Shown one piece after another: positions 25,701 through 40,248 of a DNA stretch of 64,000 bases. The notes beneath the pieces were generated by a model. It searched no databases. It was not told where the DNA came from and was given only the letters and a program-made list of their open reading frames with translations. The stretch covers positions 5,911,709-5,975,708 of the forward strand of contig NW_023998464.1 of NCBI RefSeq assembly GCF_014805625.2, read 5' to 3'. The stretch comes from Glossina fuscipes. Taxonomy: Eukaryota > Arthropoda > Insecta > Diptera > Glossinidae. Position 1 is the first letter of the stretch, and every line of letters begins with the position of its first letter. Made by a program: the position numbers and the translations under genes.

Positions 25701-28700
25701 AAATATTTAGGAGAACTTTTATCAGTTGTTCGGATTTCTTCGCGACTGTATTGCCGGAAAAGGTCCCCGTATACGGTGCAAAGTTCGTTGATTATCGTGT
25801 CTGATTTAAAAGGAATGAAACAACGTTTGTGTGTTTAGTATTTAGAGCAGGCTTCGTTTCTTTGCTTTTTTCGCAAAAACACAGATTTTACGACAAGTGA
25901 CCATTAGTAACCTTATCAGAACCTGCTCGTATTAAAAGACCAGATATTGTCAGAGCGATGCATACCGCATACAAGGTTTACTTTAGAGCGGAGAGGGCAA
26001 ATGTGAGCCAGTTGCGATAACATGCGAACATAACATAGTTCAAGCAATTATGCAAGCAAAAACAAAAGACTTACGGCGGGTGGTAAAAAATATGTTAGAA
26101 TATTGCGGAGTTTTTGGTCTTACATTACCCCGATATGTAAGCAACGTCTCAAACAACTATATAATTTGTACCTAATACAAACGCCAATAGGGCCCAGCGA
26201 AAACCGAACTTGGGAGTTTAAGAATTCTCGCAATTTTTTTTTTCCATAAAGACGTAAGTCACAAGAGTGGCATCCGGTTGAAAAGTAAGCATGGAAAAAT
26301 TGAAATTTCCTAATTATTAATTATATATCCTATTGTGACAAGCGCTGACGACTGCTTTACTTTTTACTGCTGTACTTTTTTATAGATTTCTTAAAATTAC
26401 GCTTTTGTTTTTTGTGCTTTCTAATGAAAATTTCATTGAGTTCTGCTGACAGCTGTCTGTCTTGAATTTAATGAATCTGGCTCTTGGTCATATTTTGTGA
26501 TCGGTATTGAGATTCTTCAGACAATAAACGAGTTAGCTACTTTTGATAAGTCAATTGTAATATTTATAATTTATAATTTATATATAAACTTTATTTCGAC
26601 GAAAATTTCTCAAAAAACGTAAAGGAGGGTAGGATATTAATCGTAAAACTTAAAAAAAGACGTTGTTGTCGTATAGAAGGCTGCTTTTTATAGGAAGGTT
26701 TAAATTGACCCATTTGCTATAAATTTCTTACATCAGTTGATTGATTGAGGATTCTCCACGGATCGGATGGTCATACATCTATAGGATATAATTAATGAAA
26801 AATATGAATTAATGAAAATGTGAAATGACACTAAATTAGGATGTTGTAGGGACTTTTCGATAAGTTCGAGTTGAATGGAAGCAAAAACAACTTGTTAACG
26901 ATGAGCTTGTTGTTTGTTAGAATCATTTAGGAATCGTATATCTTAAATATTTATCATAGATTGTTGACCGATATCTACAGTAACTCATAAATTTATCATT
27001 TATTTTGCGACCGTTTACTGGGAACGCAATGAAGCACATCTTGCTTTACAGACCAGATAAATGTTAACCAAAAATATTTTTATTTTGACTTTTATGGCTA
27101 TGAGTATTTCATTAACAGACGAGATGCCTAAATGCAACAAAATTAACTGTGATCCAGAAAGAGAAATACAAGATAAAATTATTTCATTCCTATCAAAATC
27201 TATGTTTATTATAATACACGTTATAATTGTTGTGCTATTTATTCAACAATATTGTGCACATATTTTATAATTTCCTGTAAATTTATTTTCATAAATTTAG
27301 TTTTAAGCTATTTTATATTTTAATTATCCATTAATGCCATGTAATGTTTATTGTAGGTTTAGAAATGGATTTAATTAAAAAATGAACATTTTAAAATGTA
27401 CGTAAACTAGATCTAATGAATTATTGTCTCAAATAAAAAAAAAAATAATTGTTTACGTAGTAAATTTTAGTAAAATAATTTCTGCTTTAATTAAAAATCA
27501 ATTTTATATTGAATAAATACTGTTTTTTTCGATGTCTGATCATTTAATAAAATTATTACATTAAAATTATCTAAAGTGGAAACATAATGAAATGTTAACC
27601 CTGAGTTAAAATAAAAACACGCACTATTAAATGCTGTATATTTAAAAAAATGTTCATAATCGGGTTTGGTTTGTTGTCAGCAAAAATCGACATTAAAGTA
27701 TTTGTTATACTGGTACGTGTGTTTCCTTTCCCTTTTCAGTTTCGCTTGTTTATGTAAGCCTAAGTTTATATTTCCGAAATTAGATGAATCCTCACCTGAG
27801 ATATGCACAAGTGAATTGTCAATAGCATAGGACTTTATATGCAAAATTGAAACGGCTACTTGCAGAGAGACAAGTTGAAAAAGTTGAGAGAAGCAGCTGG
27901 GGTTTTGTCATTCCTTAGCATTTGAATCTACTGGAAGCACAGCAGCATATTTGCTCGACTTCTTTCCTTGACGGCTATCATTCGCCTCTCGTACCTTTAG
28001 CTAATGCCTTGCTTATAAACCTTTCACAACTTACCAAGCTTACGACATTTGATTGTGATATTTTTGTTAATCGCCTTGCATATTTCAGATTTCTCCTTGT
28101 ATCTGTTATCAGTGAATTTTTATAATCGTTAATCGAATAATTCTCCCTTATATTATGATGCCGAACGGTCGGCAATTGAAAATCAATATTTTCATTATTA
28201 TTGTTAGCATGCTCTATTGCAAGAAGAATGTGTTATCTAAATATTATATATAATCTGACTGTGATTCTATATTGAATTCTGTATAGAAATGAATTCTCAA
28301 TCAATTGTGGAAGACATAGGTAGAGTTTCTAATAAAGGCGGTGACCTTCGTTCAACCCCTTGTGCGAAAAACCACATGCATATGTATTGTAGAGGAATAT
28401 TAAAATTTTAATACATTCAACTATGCCAAGCTATTAGCTGAATAAATCTGCGCGACGTACTTTTGTTTTGGTTGTTTTTTTTTTTTTTTTTTGGGTTCTG
28501 CACCGGCTTCAAGTCGTGAAAATGTTTTTTGCGTAGAAAATTATTACTGCAAATGACTTCGCACATTGCGTCTTCTGCTGTATGCATATTCTACCAACAT
28601 GACTATCGGAATCGATTTCTTTTCTTCCAAATCTTTGGTCCTTTGTCCGTGTTCTGAAGTCCCTATTACGACTTCGCAACTCTCCATTAAACTTCAAGAA

Positions 28701-29829
28701 GTCATCTGATTCAGTGCCGCAGAGTCGCAGCTACCTTATACCTTCGAGTGAAGTTGTTGAATCAGAACATAAGATCAACATGTGCTCCATGAACACGAGC
28801 AAAGCATTGCAAGCCATCTTCCTTTTAATTTTTAGTTATCTAACTCCCTAGAACACTGCGAAGAAAAAATAGAGTTTTTTCTCATTTAAACTTCCCGCTT
28901 ACTATAAAGTCATTAAATTATTTTCCGTTTTTGTCGGTTGGCAGTACTGTCTTCGACGTCTACGTATAATTTTAGATCCAGCAGAGGTGTTGCAGACTTA
29001 TAAACGTTTTTTATATACATACCAAACTGACTTTTGTGTAACGTTTAACTTCGTTTTGACAGATTTCTTCAACTTCGTCGCGGCGTTGTGCATTATGAAT
29101 CTCTTTTACAAACCAAACCGAACTGTTAAAAAGGTATATTATATGCGTGTTATCAAGGCGTATAAATCGATTTTGAAAATAAATAAAGATGTTTTCATTT
29201 TGTCAATAAATTCACCTTATTTTTTAAACACAGCTTTGTTCTTGAAAAAATGATCAAGTTTCAAATTTCATATTCCTTCAAGCGCAAACGTCAAACTCAC
29301 TTTAATAGCTCACAGACACACATTCCTTTCGTATTGTATCGTGGTAAATGCATGCTTCATAATGATACCGGCCGTCATTTGATGTTTTGTGTGGCGAATG
29401 ATCTCTGAATGAGTATTTAGTGCCAATTTATTCCTTAAGTTTTATTTCAATTATTTATTCTCTGGTCTGTCTATCAGTTTAGAAGCTTGTGTAATACGGC
29501 TTACTACCGACTCTAGCTGTGTTTAGGTGTAATGAAACTTTCGTATTTTGTTATATATCATTGACAAGCCTTTACAAACATACACATTCTCTAAAACTAA
29601 ACAACTATATATATATATATATATATTCAATTACGCACAATTTCATCACTCCAAGCCGGTTATATGCACTACACGGTTTTGCTGCTTATGCATTCTAACA
29701 AGGGCACAACTCGCAGGTAAGAGGCCATCCTGTAACTCATAAAAAACGGTTAATTCTTTCCCCTTCTACAAAGTTTGAATCAACCTCTAACGGTGAATTC
29801 TTAGAGCTATACTTTCGTAAAAGTCAATA
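22741..29829. other. Intergenic, no gene recognised
   Basis: AT-rich sequence. Simple features are a (TGATGA) run near 24787-24800, a CA/AC-rich stretch at 25285-25325 and a T21 run at about 28477-28497. A 69-codon frame at 27061-27270 predicts a hydrophobic N-terminus and a hydrophobic C-terminal segment, but I do not recognise it and codon composition is like the background. No other support for a gene. Confidence 0.55.
29606..29627. repeat. (TA)n microsatellite
   Basis: About eleven perfect TA dinucleotides. Similar shorter tracts lie at 4805-4823, 5340-5374, 39896-39910 and 51520-51540. Confidence 0.9.
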
Positions 29830-30055
29830 TTTTAGCATACTAATATTATAGTATAAAAGGATGAATTGTAGCGTACACGCCCTAGCGTAAGTAGTTACAT
29901 TACTTGTATCGTAGTTTAATTATTAATACTTAGTAAATAATTATTAGTAAACACTACCAATTTATTGTAAGTAGATACACTGAAGTTTAAGTTTTTATAT
30001 CGTAATGTAACTATTAATATTTTAGTGTGAGCATTTATGTCGTGACGTAAGGCTA
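29830..30055. repeat. Decayed 20-bp minisatellite, block 1
   Basis: Successive units of about 20 bases can be read, for instance TCGTAATGTAACTATTAATA, TTTTAGTGTGAGCATTTATG, TCGTGACGTAAGG. They fit a consensus near TCGTARTGTAAGTACTTAYA. The units are diverged, with small indels between them. Confidence 0.6.
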
Positions 30056-30229
30056 ACGCCTCTTCCTTCCATTCATGCTGGATTACCGTCGGATTAAATT
30101 AGCTGTGTACAGTGTGTTATTTGGCCTAGTTCTAGGTTCGAAAAAAGTTGTAACTCACATAGAGAGGCAGATTCTTGCAATTGCAAACTCCCACGTGGCT
30201 ATTCCGCAGTGTACTTAGCCAGTACTAAA

Positions 30230-30520
30230 GCTGCGATATCAATTTCTGCTAAGGCGTAATGTAAAGTTACTGTCGTAATGAAAGTGTTAATATCAAGGCC
30301 TAAGTATTGCTAGGTTACTGTAAATTCTTACTGTTGTGTAAGTACTAATATGATACCGTAAGAAATTACATCGTAGTTTAAGCACCTACATCGCAGTCTG
30401 TATGCTGTGAATAAAAGATAATGCAAGTACTTACAGCATAGCATAAGTACTCATATAAATTGTAATTCTATACACTACGTTCTTACACTGAAGCGTAAGT
30501 ACTAATCCAATAGGATATGC
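30230..30520. repeat. Decayed 20-bp minisatellite, block 2
   Basis: The 20-base phase resumes after about 175 unrelated bases. Units include TCAAGGCCTAAGTATTGCTA, GTTGTGTAAGTACTAATATG, TCGTAGTTTAAGCACCTACA and TCGCAGTCTGTATGCTGTGA, then GCATAGCATAAGTACTCATA. The word GTAAGTACT or TAAGTACT recurs at least four times. The intervening 30056-30229 does not fit the unit. Confidence 0.6.
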
Positions 30521-33500
30521 ATCTTACTCGGTTCATTACCAACAGAGCAAGTTGGCAAGCAATCGGAAAGCAATGCTTTTTATAAAAAAAATATTTTTTT
30601 TGTTTTCATTAGCGGAAAGACAGACACTAGGAAATCTTTTTAACTTCCTTAAAAATAAAACAAAAACGAAAAAAGCGCATAAAAGCATGCAACGAAATGC
30701 TTAAAAAAAGGAAGCGAAAAATGGCATACAAAACAGTCAAATCGATTGAAAGCACCAAAAAAAATGCACTTAAAATGATATATCTAACAATTTGTTTAAA
30801 AAGCCCGGCACAAGTTGGCAGAAGAGACGTTCTGTTTCTTAAAAGTAGCTCGGATAGGGGATCTATTTCGTCTTGCCCCTCCTCTTTACCATAGACCGGC
30901 CTGTCTGGTCATCTGGTTTGTACTGATTCATGATGGTCGGTGTGGCTAACTATTTTAAAAGGAAATGAGGGGAAGTGAAGCGCTTGTATATTTGTAATAA
31001 ATTATTTTTCGATGTAAAATTTATTGAAACTCATAAACTTATCTAAATGAATTCAAAGCATTTCCGCTCCACCTTCATGTATCCATTATCGGATTAAAAA
31101 GTACAAGGAAATTACGGTTTTATTCCTCTGTGCTGTACCCCATTGAATGACGATTATTTTGAAAGAATGTTAAACAAATTAGTTGACCGTTCTATTTAAT
31201 TTTTCTTTCAATAAATTGTATTTTGTTCGAAAAATAAATGAGTTTAATTGATTTAAATGCATCTCATGTATTTCAACGGTGTATGGGTGCGTACGTGTTT
31301 GTTTACGTGTTTGATAATAGAGTATTGATTTACACCTAAAAATGATAATAATAATGGAATATTTATTATAAGTTCAAATAAACTTTATTATTGTAACAGA
31401 TAATTTATTTATAAAATGTAATTAAAAAAGCAAATAATTGCGGCATTCATGTGCAAAAGAGAAGTAAATCAAAAATTCTAAAAACGTTCGAATTCGTTTA
31501 AATTTATAAACATAACATTTTAATGCTAAAAAAATGACGTATAATTTCAGGTAAAAGACAAAAAAAAATAAATTAATTACAGATATAAATTATTTAAAAG
31601 GTAAACACAAATATTTAAATATATTTATCGTTCGCCTTTACGGGCGAAATCATAAATCTTTTGCTTAATTTTCGATAATAGCGCTTCAAACGTGAATGTT
31701 GTGTGAAATGTGTAATAATGTCACAACACGTATAAGTAAATGACTGTGATTGCTACGATTACCTTTGTTTTAACATGCCTGACAAAATTCTAATTAACGT
31801 GATATCCTTCTTAACACTCAATTATTTAACAACTGGTCATATGATAAACAGTTGAGACATTACATCCAGTATGCAAAGCATTTTCAAGTTTGTGTGTATA
31901 TGTATTGGAATGCTTTTAAGCACCTACTTACTTAACAAGCACATCACTAAAGTGCTATAAGCGGCAGACTGTAAAGCAAGTGCAAGTGTCAATTAATAAT
32001 GCTTGTCGCACATCATCGATCTCCAAGAGAGATGGAGTAGGAGTAGGAACAAAAGTGAAACTGTATGGCTGAGCACAATCAACATGTCAACGTTAACACC
32101 ACCATAATAACTATACATTTAAACAACGCAAATAACTAGGGTAATAGTAGCCAATCTGGCAGCGGTTGAAAGTTGCAAAAAGAAAAAAATAAAAAACAAC
32201 AAAAAATGAAAAAGCCATTTTACCCATATCAACTGTATAATATCCAAGAGAAATGCTTAATCGCATGTAACGACGTTTGCTGTGTTGTTGCGATGTTTTT
32301 ACTTATATAGAAAACATTAGTTAGGTGCTCTCTGGCCGGATTGTATGCAATTACAAAAACTGCCTTAACGAGACAAGTGTAACATGCTGTCACACAATGA
32401 AAAATGAAAATATCCTTTACACCAGCACATGCAAAATAAATCGATATATAATCAATGTATAAATGTCAACTGATGCTGGTCGCTTATTCTTCTCTTCTTT
32501 TTGCAGAGTATATCATATATTATTATTTAATTTTTTGTTTTTTTGCTTCATATTCTATTAAATATGCTTAGTGATGTGTGTATGAAATTGCAGAAAATAA
32601 CAACAAGTTGAGTCGAGTTGCAAACAAAAAAAATAAATAAAAATAAAATATAAGCATTTAGGCAGCTGCTAACAATGTTTTGGTTAGCCATGTGGTTTGC
32701 GTCGTTATGAAAATTAATTTTATTTTAGATTTTTTTGCTTAATTTTTTGCGAAAATAATAAACTTTCGAAACAACTAAAAAACAAGACCATTTCCGAGTA
32801 AATTTTAGGAAATTTTTTTTAGCTCGATGATATGGAAAAAGAAAAATCAATAAATAAAATTTAATATGAAGAACATTTAATATGAAGTTTAGTTTGGTCC
32901 GTAGTGAAGAATTCGACAGGAGATTAAAGAAAGAAAGATATCCGGCTTGTGTTAAATATAGTAATATCAGCCAGTATTTTGCCCACGATATGTGCTTACA
33001 ACATAGAGTGACCATGGTTTCACACGATCAATCGTTCTTATGCCATGTCGTTTACTTTATCTAAATTTTAAAACATTGTTTAACACGTGCTTCTTCTTTT
33101 GCAATATTATCATTCTCAATATTTTTCTTATAACTTCGATAAACTTTCTTAAGCTAAACGTGTGCCATTTGCATTAGTAACCTCTCGCCGCTTTTCTGGC
33201 AAAACTTCTGCTTCTGGGATTTTTACGTAGTAGATGCGCTAAGAGCAATGAAAGATGCCGCCTTTCCTCTTGATCGATCTTGGACGGTTTACCCCAGTTG
33301 CGCGTTTTGATTACGTTAATTTATGAGAACGAAAGGCTCACGTCTGTTTCGTTGCCGGACTAGAGTTTAAATTCATTACAACCGATCAAGGGTAGTTATA
33401 TTCAGTCAGAAATAAGAAAAAAAAGAGTTGTCACGTTCAAGTATACAATAGCTTTCGACTTTGAAATCGATATGGCATCGCCAGAGTGTTTTGCATATAA

Positions 33501-36500
33501 GTTACGGCGATCCCCCTTCTTCGTTCTTCTGGGTTCATCCACCAGCGATCGAGTGTCAGCTTTCCGCGAAAATCCGTAAAAATCCGTGTGAATATGTTCG
33601 ACAAGAGGCGTTTCTAATGGCCATGGGAATATTCCTTGATGACTGACTTACGTACGGTTAGCGTGGTAGTCACATCGGCTAGCGATAACAGATACATTCT
33701 TTTATTTTGCTATAACTCGAAGAGGACAATTTAGAGGAAGTGTGTTTTAATACGAAAAGGAATAAGAAGATTTTATGACAAAGCTGAACCAAATCGATGC
33801 GGACCGTTAGAGAGGCATATTTCTTTAGGAAGCTAACCTTGGAGAAAATATTCGAGATAACTCCGCATATTAACTAGCGGCCTACTCGCCACCCGTTTCA
33901 GGTCTTTACGCGAGTGGAATCAATCGCCTGTTCGCTCAGAAGATAATGATGCACAATCTTCCAATTCCATCTTCAGCAAAAAGTTTTACCTGGCTTTGTT
34001 ATCGCTTCATCCATTTTGGACCACAGCCACTCTTCGCAGATTATTGCCGTTTTCTCGTTCCTTTTCGTTAAACTTTATCAGCCTTTTAAAGGATGGAGGT
34101 TCGTTTCAGAAATAAAATTCGTGCCATTAAGTTTTTCGCGATTAATTAATCTGGGAACCAATTATCAGGCTGTTTTTTTCATCCAGCCATATTTGAATTA
34201 TTCACATTATTCAAGGGTTATTGGTCAACGTCAAAGTCAAGCAGTAACGCTAGATTATAAAATATCTTCTAAAGAATTCCAACGCATCCATATACGATTA
34301 GCCGATCAATCCGTTCTTAACGTCGAAATTTCTAGAGAGAAAACGAGAAAACCATCTTCGCAGTAAATAGTTATCTCAAGAAGCTTTACCGCTTCAGTCG
34401 AAGCGATATGACAAAGTATTTATAATAAATTTTTTCAGAACTTTTCTTCATTTTCAAACCAATGTCATTACTACGCACTGTATGTTAATTCGCGCTACGG
34501 CGCTTTGGCTACGGCTTGATAGTGTTTTTATTATCAAAATTAGATAAGTTTAAACCGCGTTTAATGGAGAAGGCTGCTCGAGTTTCTACCTTGATGCAAT
34601 ATGCGGAATTTCTCGGCAATTAGTTCGATTGAGATGATTTTTCGAATTTGACATCGAACTATTAATTTGCGAAGTTATAAAGCGTATGTTATGATTTGAA
34701 AGTCGTAGTTTGGAGAAAATAGAGACTACTAGTACTCTTGATAAATGATTTGTGCACTTAACTAGACAGGGGGAAATTTGGTGCAATTTGCTGTTTTAGA
34801 GAAAGCAAATTCTACTCCTCACGCCACCTAGAACTATAAGACATACCACTCTATAAGTCGCCGAAAACGCTCTTTACGGATCTACATGATTTCTGAATAG
34901 CGCCAAGTGTTGCTATATACGTGTGAAACCCAAGGCTCATTGAGTGATATGTTATACTTTACGGAGTTAATCTGAATTATAGAACATATATGAAACGCGA
35001 TGATGTATAGAAAACTTCTTTGTAGGTTCCTTAAATATTATTGCGTATTTGGAATAGATTTCAAAACAACTTTAAAGGACTTCTCTCTAAAGGTGTTAGG
35101 AATTCCTAGGTGCAAAGTAATGAAGGGTCTCATCATCTGCGTCTTTTTTAGAATTGTTAGTATGTGTATGGTGTTCTCTACGTTTTAACAAAAATAGTAA
35201 TCATACAATATTTATACGGGTTCCTTTAAAGTTTCCTTTAATGTATTACTTTTATTCGTTTCGTATTAATATCCCCCCTTTTTGTTAATAACAAATTTTA
35301 GCAGAATTTTTGTGGCCGTTTAACATCTTCTTTCTCTTTGAGAGCATTCCTTCCTTTTATTTATGGCTGTGTTTCTGCTTAGTGATATACTGAGTATGTT
35401 TTAACGTCCTATAGAAAACAATAAAGAAAAATAAACGAAAGAAGAAAAAACTCCGACAGCAAAAGAGGTCACTTGCTTGACATCTCTTTAGATCATGTTG
35501 TTTTATTATCATTCTTTTGTGCTTGATGACTATATAAGTATATTAGTGGCATTTATCCTTTTTTCCAGGCTTAGCCGTAAATTTTCTTGTTAATGTTTTT
35601 ACTTTTTTCTTTTCTCGCTTCTCTTTTTGCATTTTTCGGTATTTTCAAAATTTGCCCTTTTTCATTGTTCTTTACAGTCGTTTTCTTATAGCTAACAATT
35701 ATGTGCACTGCAACCAGAGCATTAAGCCGTTAGAGTCGAGTTTTACAAGTTGCGACTTTTTTTGCCAAAGACTTATTTTAATATTTTCAAGGTTATTTAT
35801 TTATTTTTTGTTTTGTTTTATTTTCTTTTCTCCTCTTGGCATGACAAGACAGTTTTCAAGTTTACGCATCGAAAATACTTAAATTTCATTTAATTTTGCA
35901 ACTATTTCTGAGAAGAACAAAAAACTTTTATTAAGTATATGACAAAGACTCTTTCCTATATAAAATTTACGATATGTATGAAAAGAGAAAAAAGTTACAT
36001 TTTCTAGAGGCGAACTTGGCGTTCTCACAAACCCTAGCAAACTTCTGAACGCCGACGTTTGATAAAAAAATATGTATGATGCGGCTATTAGTTGTATAAA
36101 AAATTCGTTACTTAGTTTTCTGTGAGATAGCATTATCCTGCGACCATTATTTTTTCCCATCAACGAAGGTGGAAGGTGGGGGTATATTCATTTCATTTCG
36201 CATAAGGGTCTATATATCCTAAGGATCCTTGTCATCAAAAGGTAGTGAAAATTAGACCTTTATACCATTTAATGGTTCAGTTTTCGTAGGAACAGATATA
36301 TGACAAGTCCATTTCCTAGATCGAGTTTTATAGATCGTTTTGATGTTTCGTCCAATGATTTTTGTGTTTTTTTTTCAAAAAGAGGATCGTTACCTTCAGA
36401 AAGAAATGCTTGGAAACAAGATAAAGGAAGAATGAATTGCGATGTGATCGCATTAGTTGAAGGCCCTCACAATCGGAAACGACATGTTTTATCTTACAGA

Positions 36501-36959
36501 GTAAGCTGGCTAACACGTTCTATGTTTAATGTTTTTTTTTCTCGTATATACTTTTTGCATCAATTTTCTACAGCTTATATACAGGTGCTAGCTTTTTTCT
36601 CAAGGCCAACCTATTCTTCATGCTTGATTGTGCTACCACATTGTTTGAATTAATTTGAAGACTTCAAATGTATTCGCAGTTTTCCATAGCAAAATTATGC
36701 TATTAGTTTTTATCATTATTTCTCCAAAAGAACTTAAGAAATTTTTGTAAAAATTTCGGCTTGTGGGCGATTTCTTTCTTTTTGTTTTTCATTAAAAAAA
36801 TCGTGGGGCATAATATTATACACTGTAACGTTATGAACTAACCCAAAAGAAATGTTGATGACGTATTCAAAGTTCAATTTCTCAGTTTTTTTCCCTAATT
36901 TTTATTAGGATAAGAGTGGTGAGCTTAAAGAAGTCGTTTGTAGTCGAATAAAAATTTTA
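30521..36959. other. Intergenic, no gene recognised
   Basis: AT-rich, with reading frames up to about 116 codons (34016-34366 and 36300-36653 just within it). None resembles a protein family, and they are not called. No repeat with visible ends was found. Confidence 0.55.
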
Positions 36960-37640
36960 TACATGTTATAACCTACACCATCTGTGGTACTAAGTACACT
37001 AAGGACGTACGTAATATCCAGGAAGGCTTAATATTGTCTGTCTGTGTACCTGTCTTCCCATCTTACTGCTGCCCTTGTATTTTTGTGTTTAACCTGCAGT
37101 TCGCAATTTTTGAGATCGAAGAAACGAAATGAAATTCGGGTCAATGGCGTGTTGTGACCCAAGGACGAACGTTAACGAAAATGGTTCGGATCGGTCTACT
37201 TCTTCGACCCATCGCTTTATAACGCCTTATGTTGAAAATTGCAATTTTCAAAGGATTTCGAGCAAATTCGCTCTGTTTCATCTTTCTAAATTGGTATGAA
37301 AAATTGGTTCGGCTGAAACAATTATTTTTCAACTCTTTCTCATATAACCATTCCTAGGAAAACTGAAATTGATGATTGAAACAAGGTACAATTTTTAATA
37401 GTTCACGGTGCAACTTGGTCCATAATAGCAAAGCAACAAAGAAATTTCTATAATATATATCATTGCATATAAGGATTCTCAGGATATGCAGGTTCTTATA
37501 AGCCAAAAGGACCCAATTATTAATAATATTATAAGAATAAATTTATTCACGATAGTAATTTGACATAAAAATGAAGTGACCGACATGGGTCTATAGGCGG
37601 AGCTATGTAAGGTGTCTAATACCCGGCCTTGCTCTAGTAT
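36960..37640 (+). repeat. Dispersed repeat family A, copy 3
   Basis: It starts with TATAACCTACACCATCTGTG, similar to the start of copy 2. It has CAAGGACGAACG..CGGATCGGTCTAC (37155-37200, shared with copy 1), CAACTTGGTCCATAATAGCA (about 37412-37430) and TAAGGATTCTCAGGATATG with CTTATAAGCCAAAAGGACC (37470-37512, shared with copy 2). This copy links the others into one family. Confidence 0.65.
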
Positions 37641-40200
37641 AATATCTTGACTTGCTTTTTATAAAGCATAGATTTTTTTCTTGCAAAAATCGTAAGTATC
37701 CATTAATAGAGGACGTGGACATTGTTAATTTGATCAATTCAAGTGATGCGATAAAAACTAAATAAGATTTTTCAAAATTTCATTTTAAATGCTTTTCTTG
37801 GAAAAAACAAAATTGTTTGAGCATATTATTTAATGAAACTCAACCTTAGTATTTCTCTCGTATCATTTCGTTCATCTCTTCTTTACAGGAAAGATTTATT
37901 CAAGTTTTTAATTTTTTTGATTTAACTCTATTTTTTTTTTTTTTCGAATTTGTAAAACAACTTTAATTAGCATTAAAAGTTTGCGCTGCCACATTTTCAG
38001 TTTATTTAAAGTTTTGATTACATAACGGAATGATGATACCGAGAATTATGAAATTTAAATAATATTTGAGCTTACAACTGCGAAAAAATCGTTGAATAAT
38101 CTACGAATAGCAAGAGCCAGCTTAGACGAGTCGTTAATTAAGATGCTGGTTTGCTGTTGCTTTTGTACATAAATTACCGAAAATGAATTTTACCAACTTT
38201 TGCATACGGTTACTATAAATATAACTATATTTTGCGGAAATAATTCAAAATTATATAATTTTAGCTTAGAGTAAAGTTAATTACGTCTATTATATTGGAT
38301 TTTGAGTATTGTGCTAATGCCACTGTGGTAAGAATATTATTCCTTTAGACTATTTAAACTGATTGAAGGGAAGCCGTTAATTTATACCACAAATTTTTAC
38401 TACATAGTGTTTCTATTACTTTATGCGGTTTCTATTAAGGACTCTTCGTTAATGCTTGGGTATGTTTGTATTAATGTGCAGTGCAAGGAGAAAATCTTTT
38501 TTCTCCTCTTTGTAGTTAATTGCTTTGTTTTACCTTTTGTATTTCAAAGTAATTAATGTTATGGTTGTTTATTTACTTTGACATTTAACCGCAATATTGT
38601 GCAAATTTTCTTAACTGCTTATGCGCCATTGATGTAAATATTTGTATATAAGCTGACTATCAACGTAATTTAAGTAAAGCTTTTATTATGAAAATCAAGG
38701 TATTGTTTACAAGATTTTCTCTAATCAGCAACTAAATGCGCACTTATAAACATAGTTATTCTTGTTTGCTTATTTATGCTCAGTTTATATCCCTCAAGCG
38801 ATCAACGGTCATTGTTGAATCAAGTATAAATAATTTGTGACGGTAAACCATTTGCATAAAGCACATCTCCGTTTACATATGCATTTAATCCGGTTTGGAG
38901 CGTAGGCACAGTGATTCATGGAATAAAATTCAAAACCGAAAACATAACTAACGTTGTAAATGCAAACCTATACATGCGTAAACAAAGAGTTATAGTAATG
39001 TTATAGTTGCGGTAAAGACGTTTAATTAAAAGCGATTAACTCTTAATATACTCTAAATATGTTAGGAACAAACACTTAGGAAAAATACTAATAATCATTA
39101 TAGATATTATACAATTTCACCGCTCGCATCATTTTTGTCTAAGTTGTCTTAAAATATCCGTAAAAAGGTAATAAGATGAATTATGATTTGAGCACATCGG
39201 TTTCTAATTAATAAATGAGGAAATTATATTCGGCTGCGTGTGAACCTTTTCTACCCGTAAAACGCTTATCTCAAAAACAAACTCAAAAAATTGGAATTTC
39301 GATTCTTCACGATCTTGGGTGCAAGCGGTCGATTTTTTCAATTTTACACGTGAAAGACGTGGCAGTTGTATCTGTTGAAGGTTGTGTGCAAAAATTCAAT
39401 TTTTTTAGCTTTGGAAAAGCTCAGCTTACATTACGCTCACTTCAAATGTTTTTACAAAATTTGAAGCCCATGATTATATTTACAGCAAACAAATAAACCG
39501 ACAGACGGACACAGGATTGGGCAGGCAGACACACCGACAGGCAGTCAACCGGATACACAGCCTGATAGACATATGGATGAAACGACGAGGAAGTAGGCGG
39601 ATTGAAAAAGGAGCAGAAACAGCGACAGACAGGATGAGAACGATCCTGCCTAGCTCGTAGGGTGCAGGAGGCATGGCCTTCGTTTTGCATATTGCAAACG
39701 TTTTGACAAAATTAACTCTTATTCAATGGAAATTATAAAAAGTGATTATAGATTTAATAATAAAAATAACGTTGGGTGTGAAACGGATAAATAAAAAAAA
39801 TTGTCGAATTCTTATCTCTTTTTGTCGGATTCTTATTTATTTTATATTCTGTTTTATATAAATTTCACATTACTTCCTTTTGATCTCCTAGATATAAATA
39901 TATATATATTTTTCGACTTTACATGTCAGTTTTGTGTTTATCTCCTGCGCTTGCTTACGTTTAAAGCGGAAACAATTTCTTGAGCCGCATTATAAAATTT
40001 TCTTAATAGAAGTCACATTAATATGTTGCTTACGGGTTTCTGCTACGTACGGCTGTTGCCATAAACTCTTAAAAACTTGCCTTTACTAATCCCATCAAAA
40101 TCTGCATAGGACAATCACTGCGAAGATGATGCTTTCTGCAACGTCAATCATAATCTTGACATTTTCACGGAACACATTGAACAATAATTCCTCGGAATAA
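37641..40200. other. Intergenic, no gene recognised
   Basis: AT-rich. The stretch 39490-39640 is rich in degenerate CAGACGGACA/GACAGGCAG words, as is 8590-8615; this is low-complexity sequence. No coding sequence recognised. Confidence 0.55.
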
Positions 40201-40248
40201 ATGAAAGCATATTTGTTTGCAAAATTCTAAAATTACCCTTCAGCTTCG

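Noticed and set aside
27061..27270. 69-codon frame with hydrophobic ends, like a small membrane or secreted protein
   Set aside because: AT-rich codons as in the background, no recognised family, no promoter or splice evidence.
34016..34366. 116-codon plus-strand frame
   Set aside because: No family resemblance and no sign of splicing or conservation that I can judge from one sequence.
39470..39660. Tandem repeat of CAGACGGACA-like words
   Set aside because: Words are irregular with no constant period; treated as low-complexity sequence.
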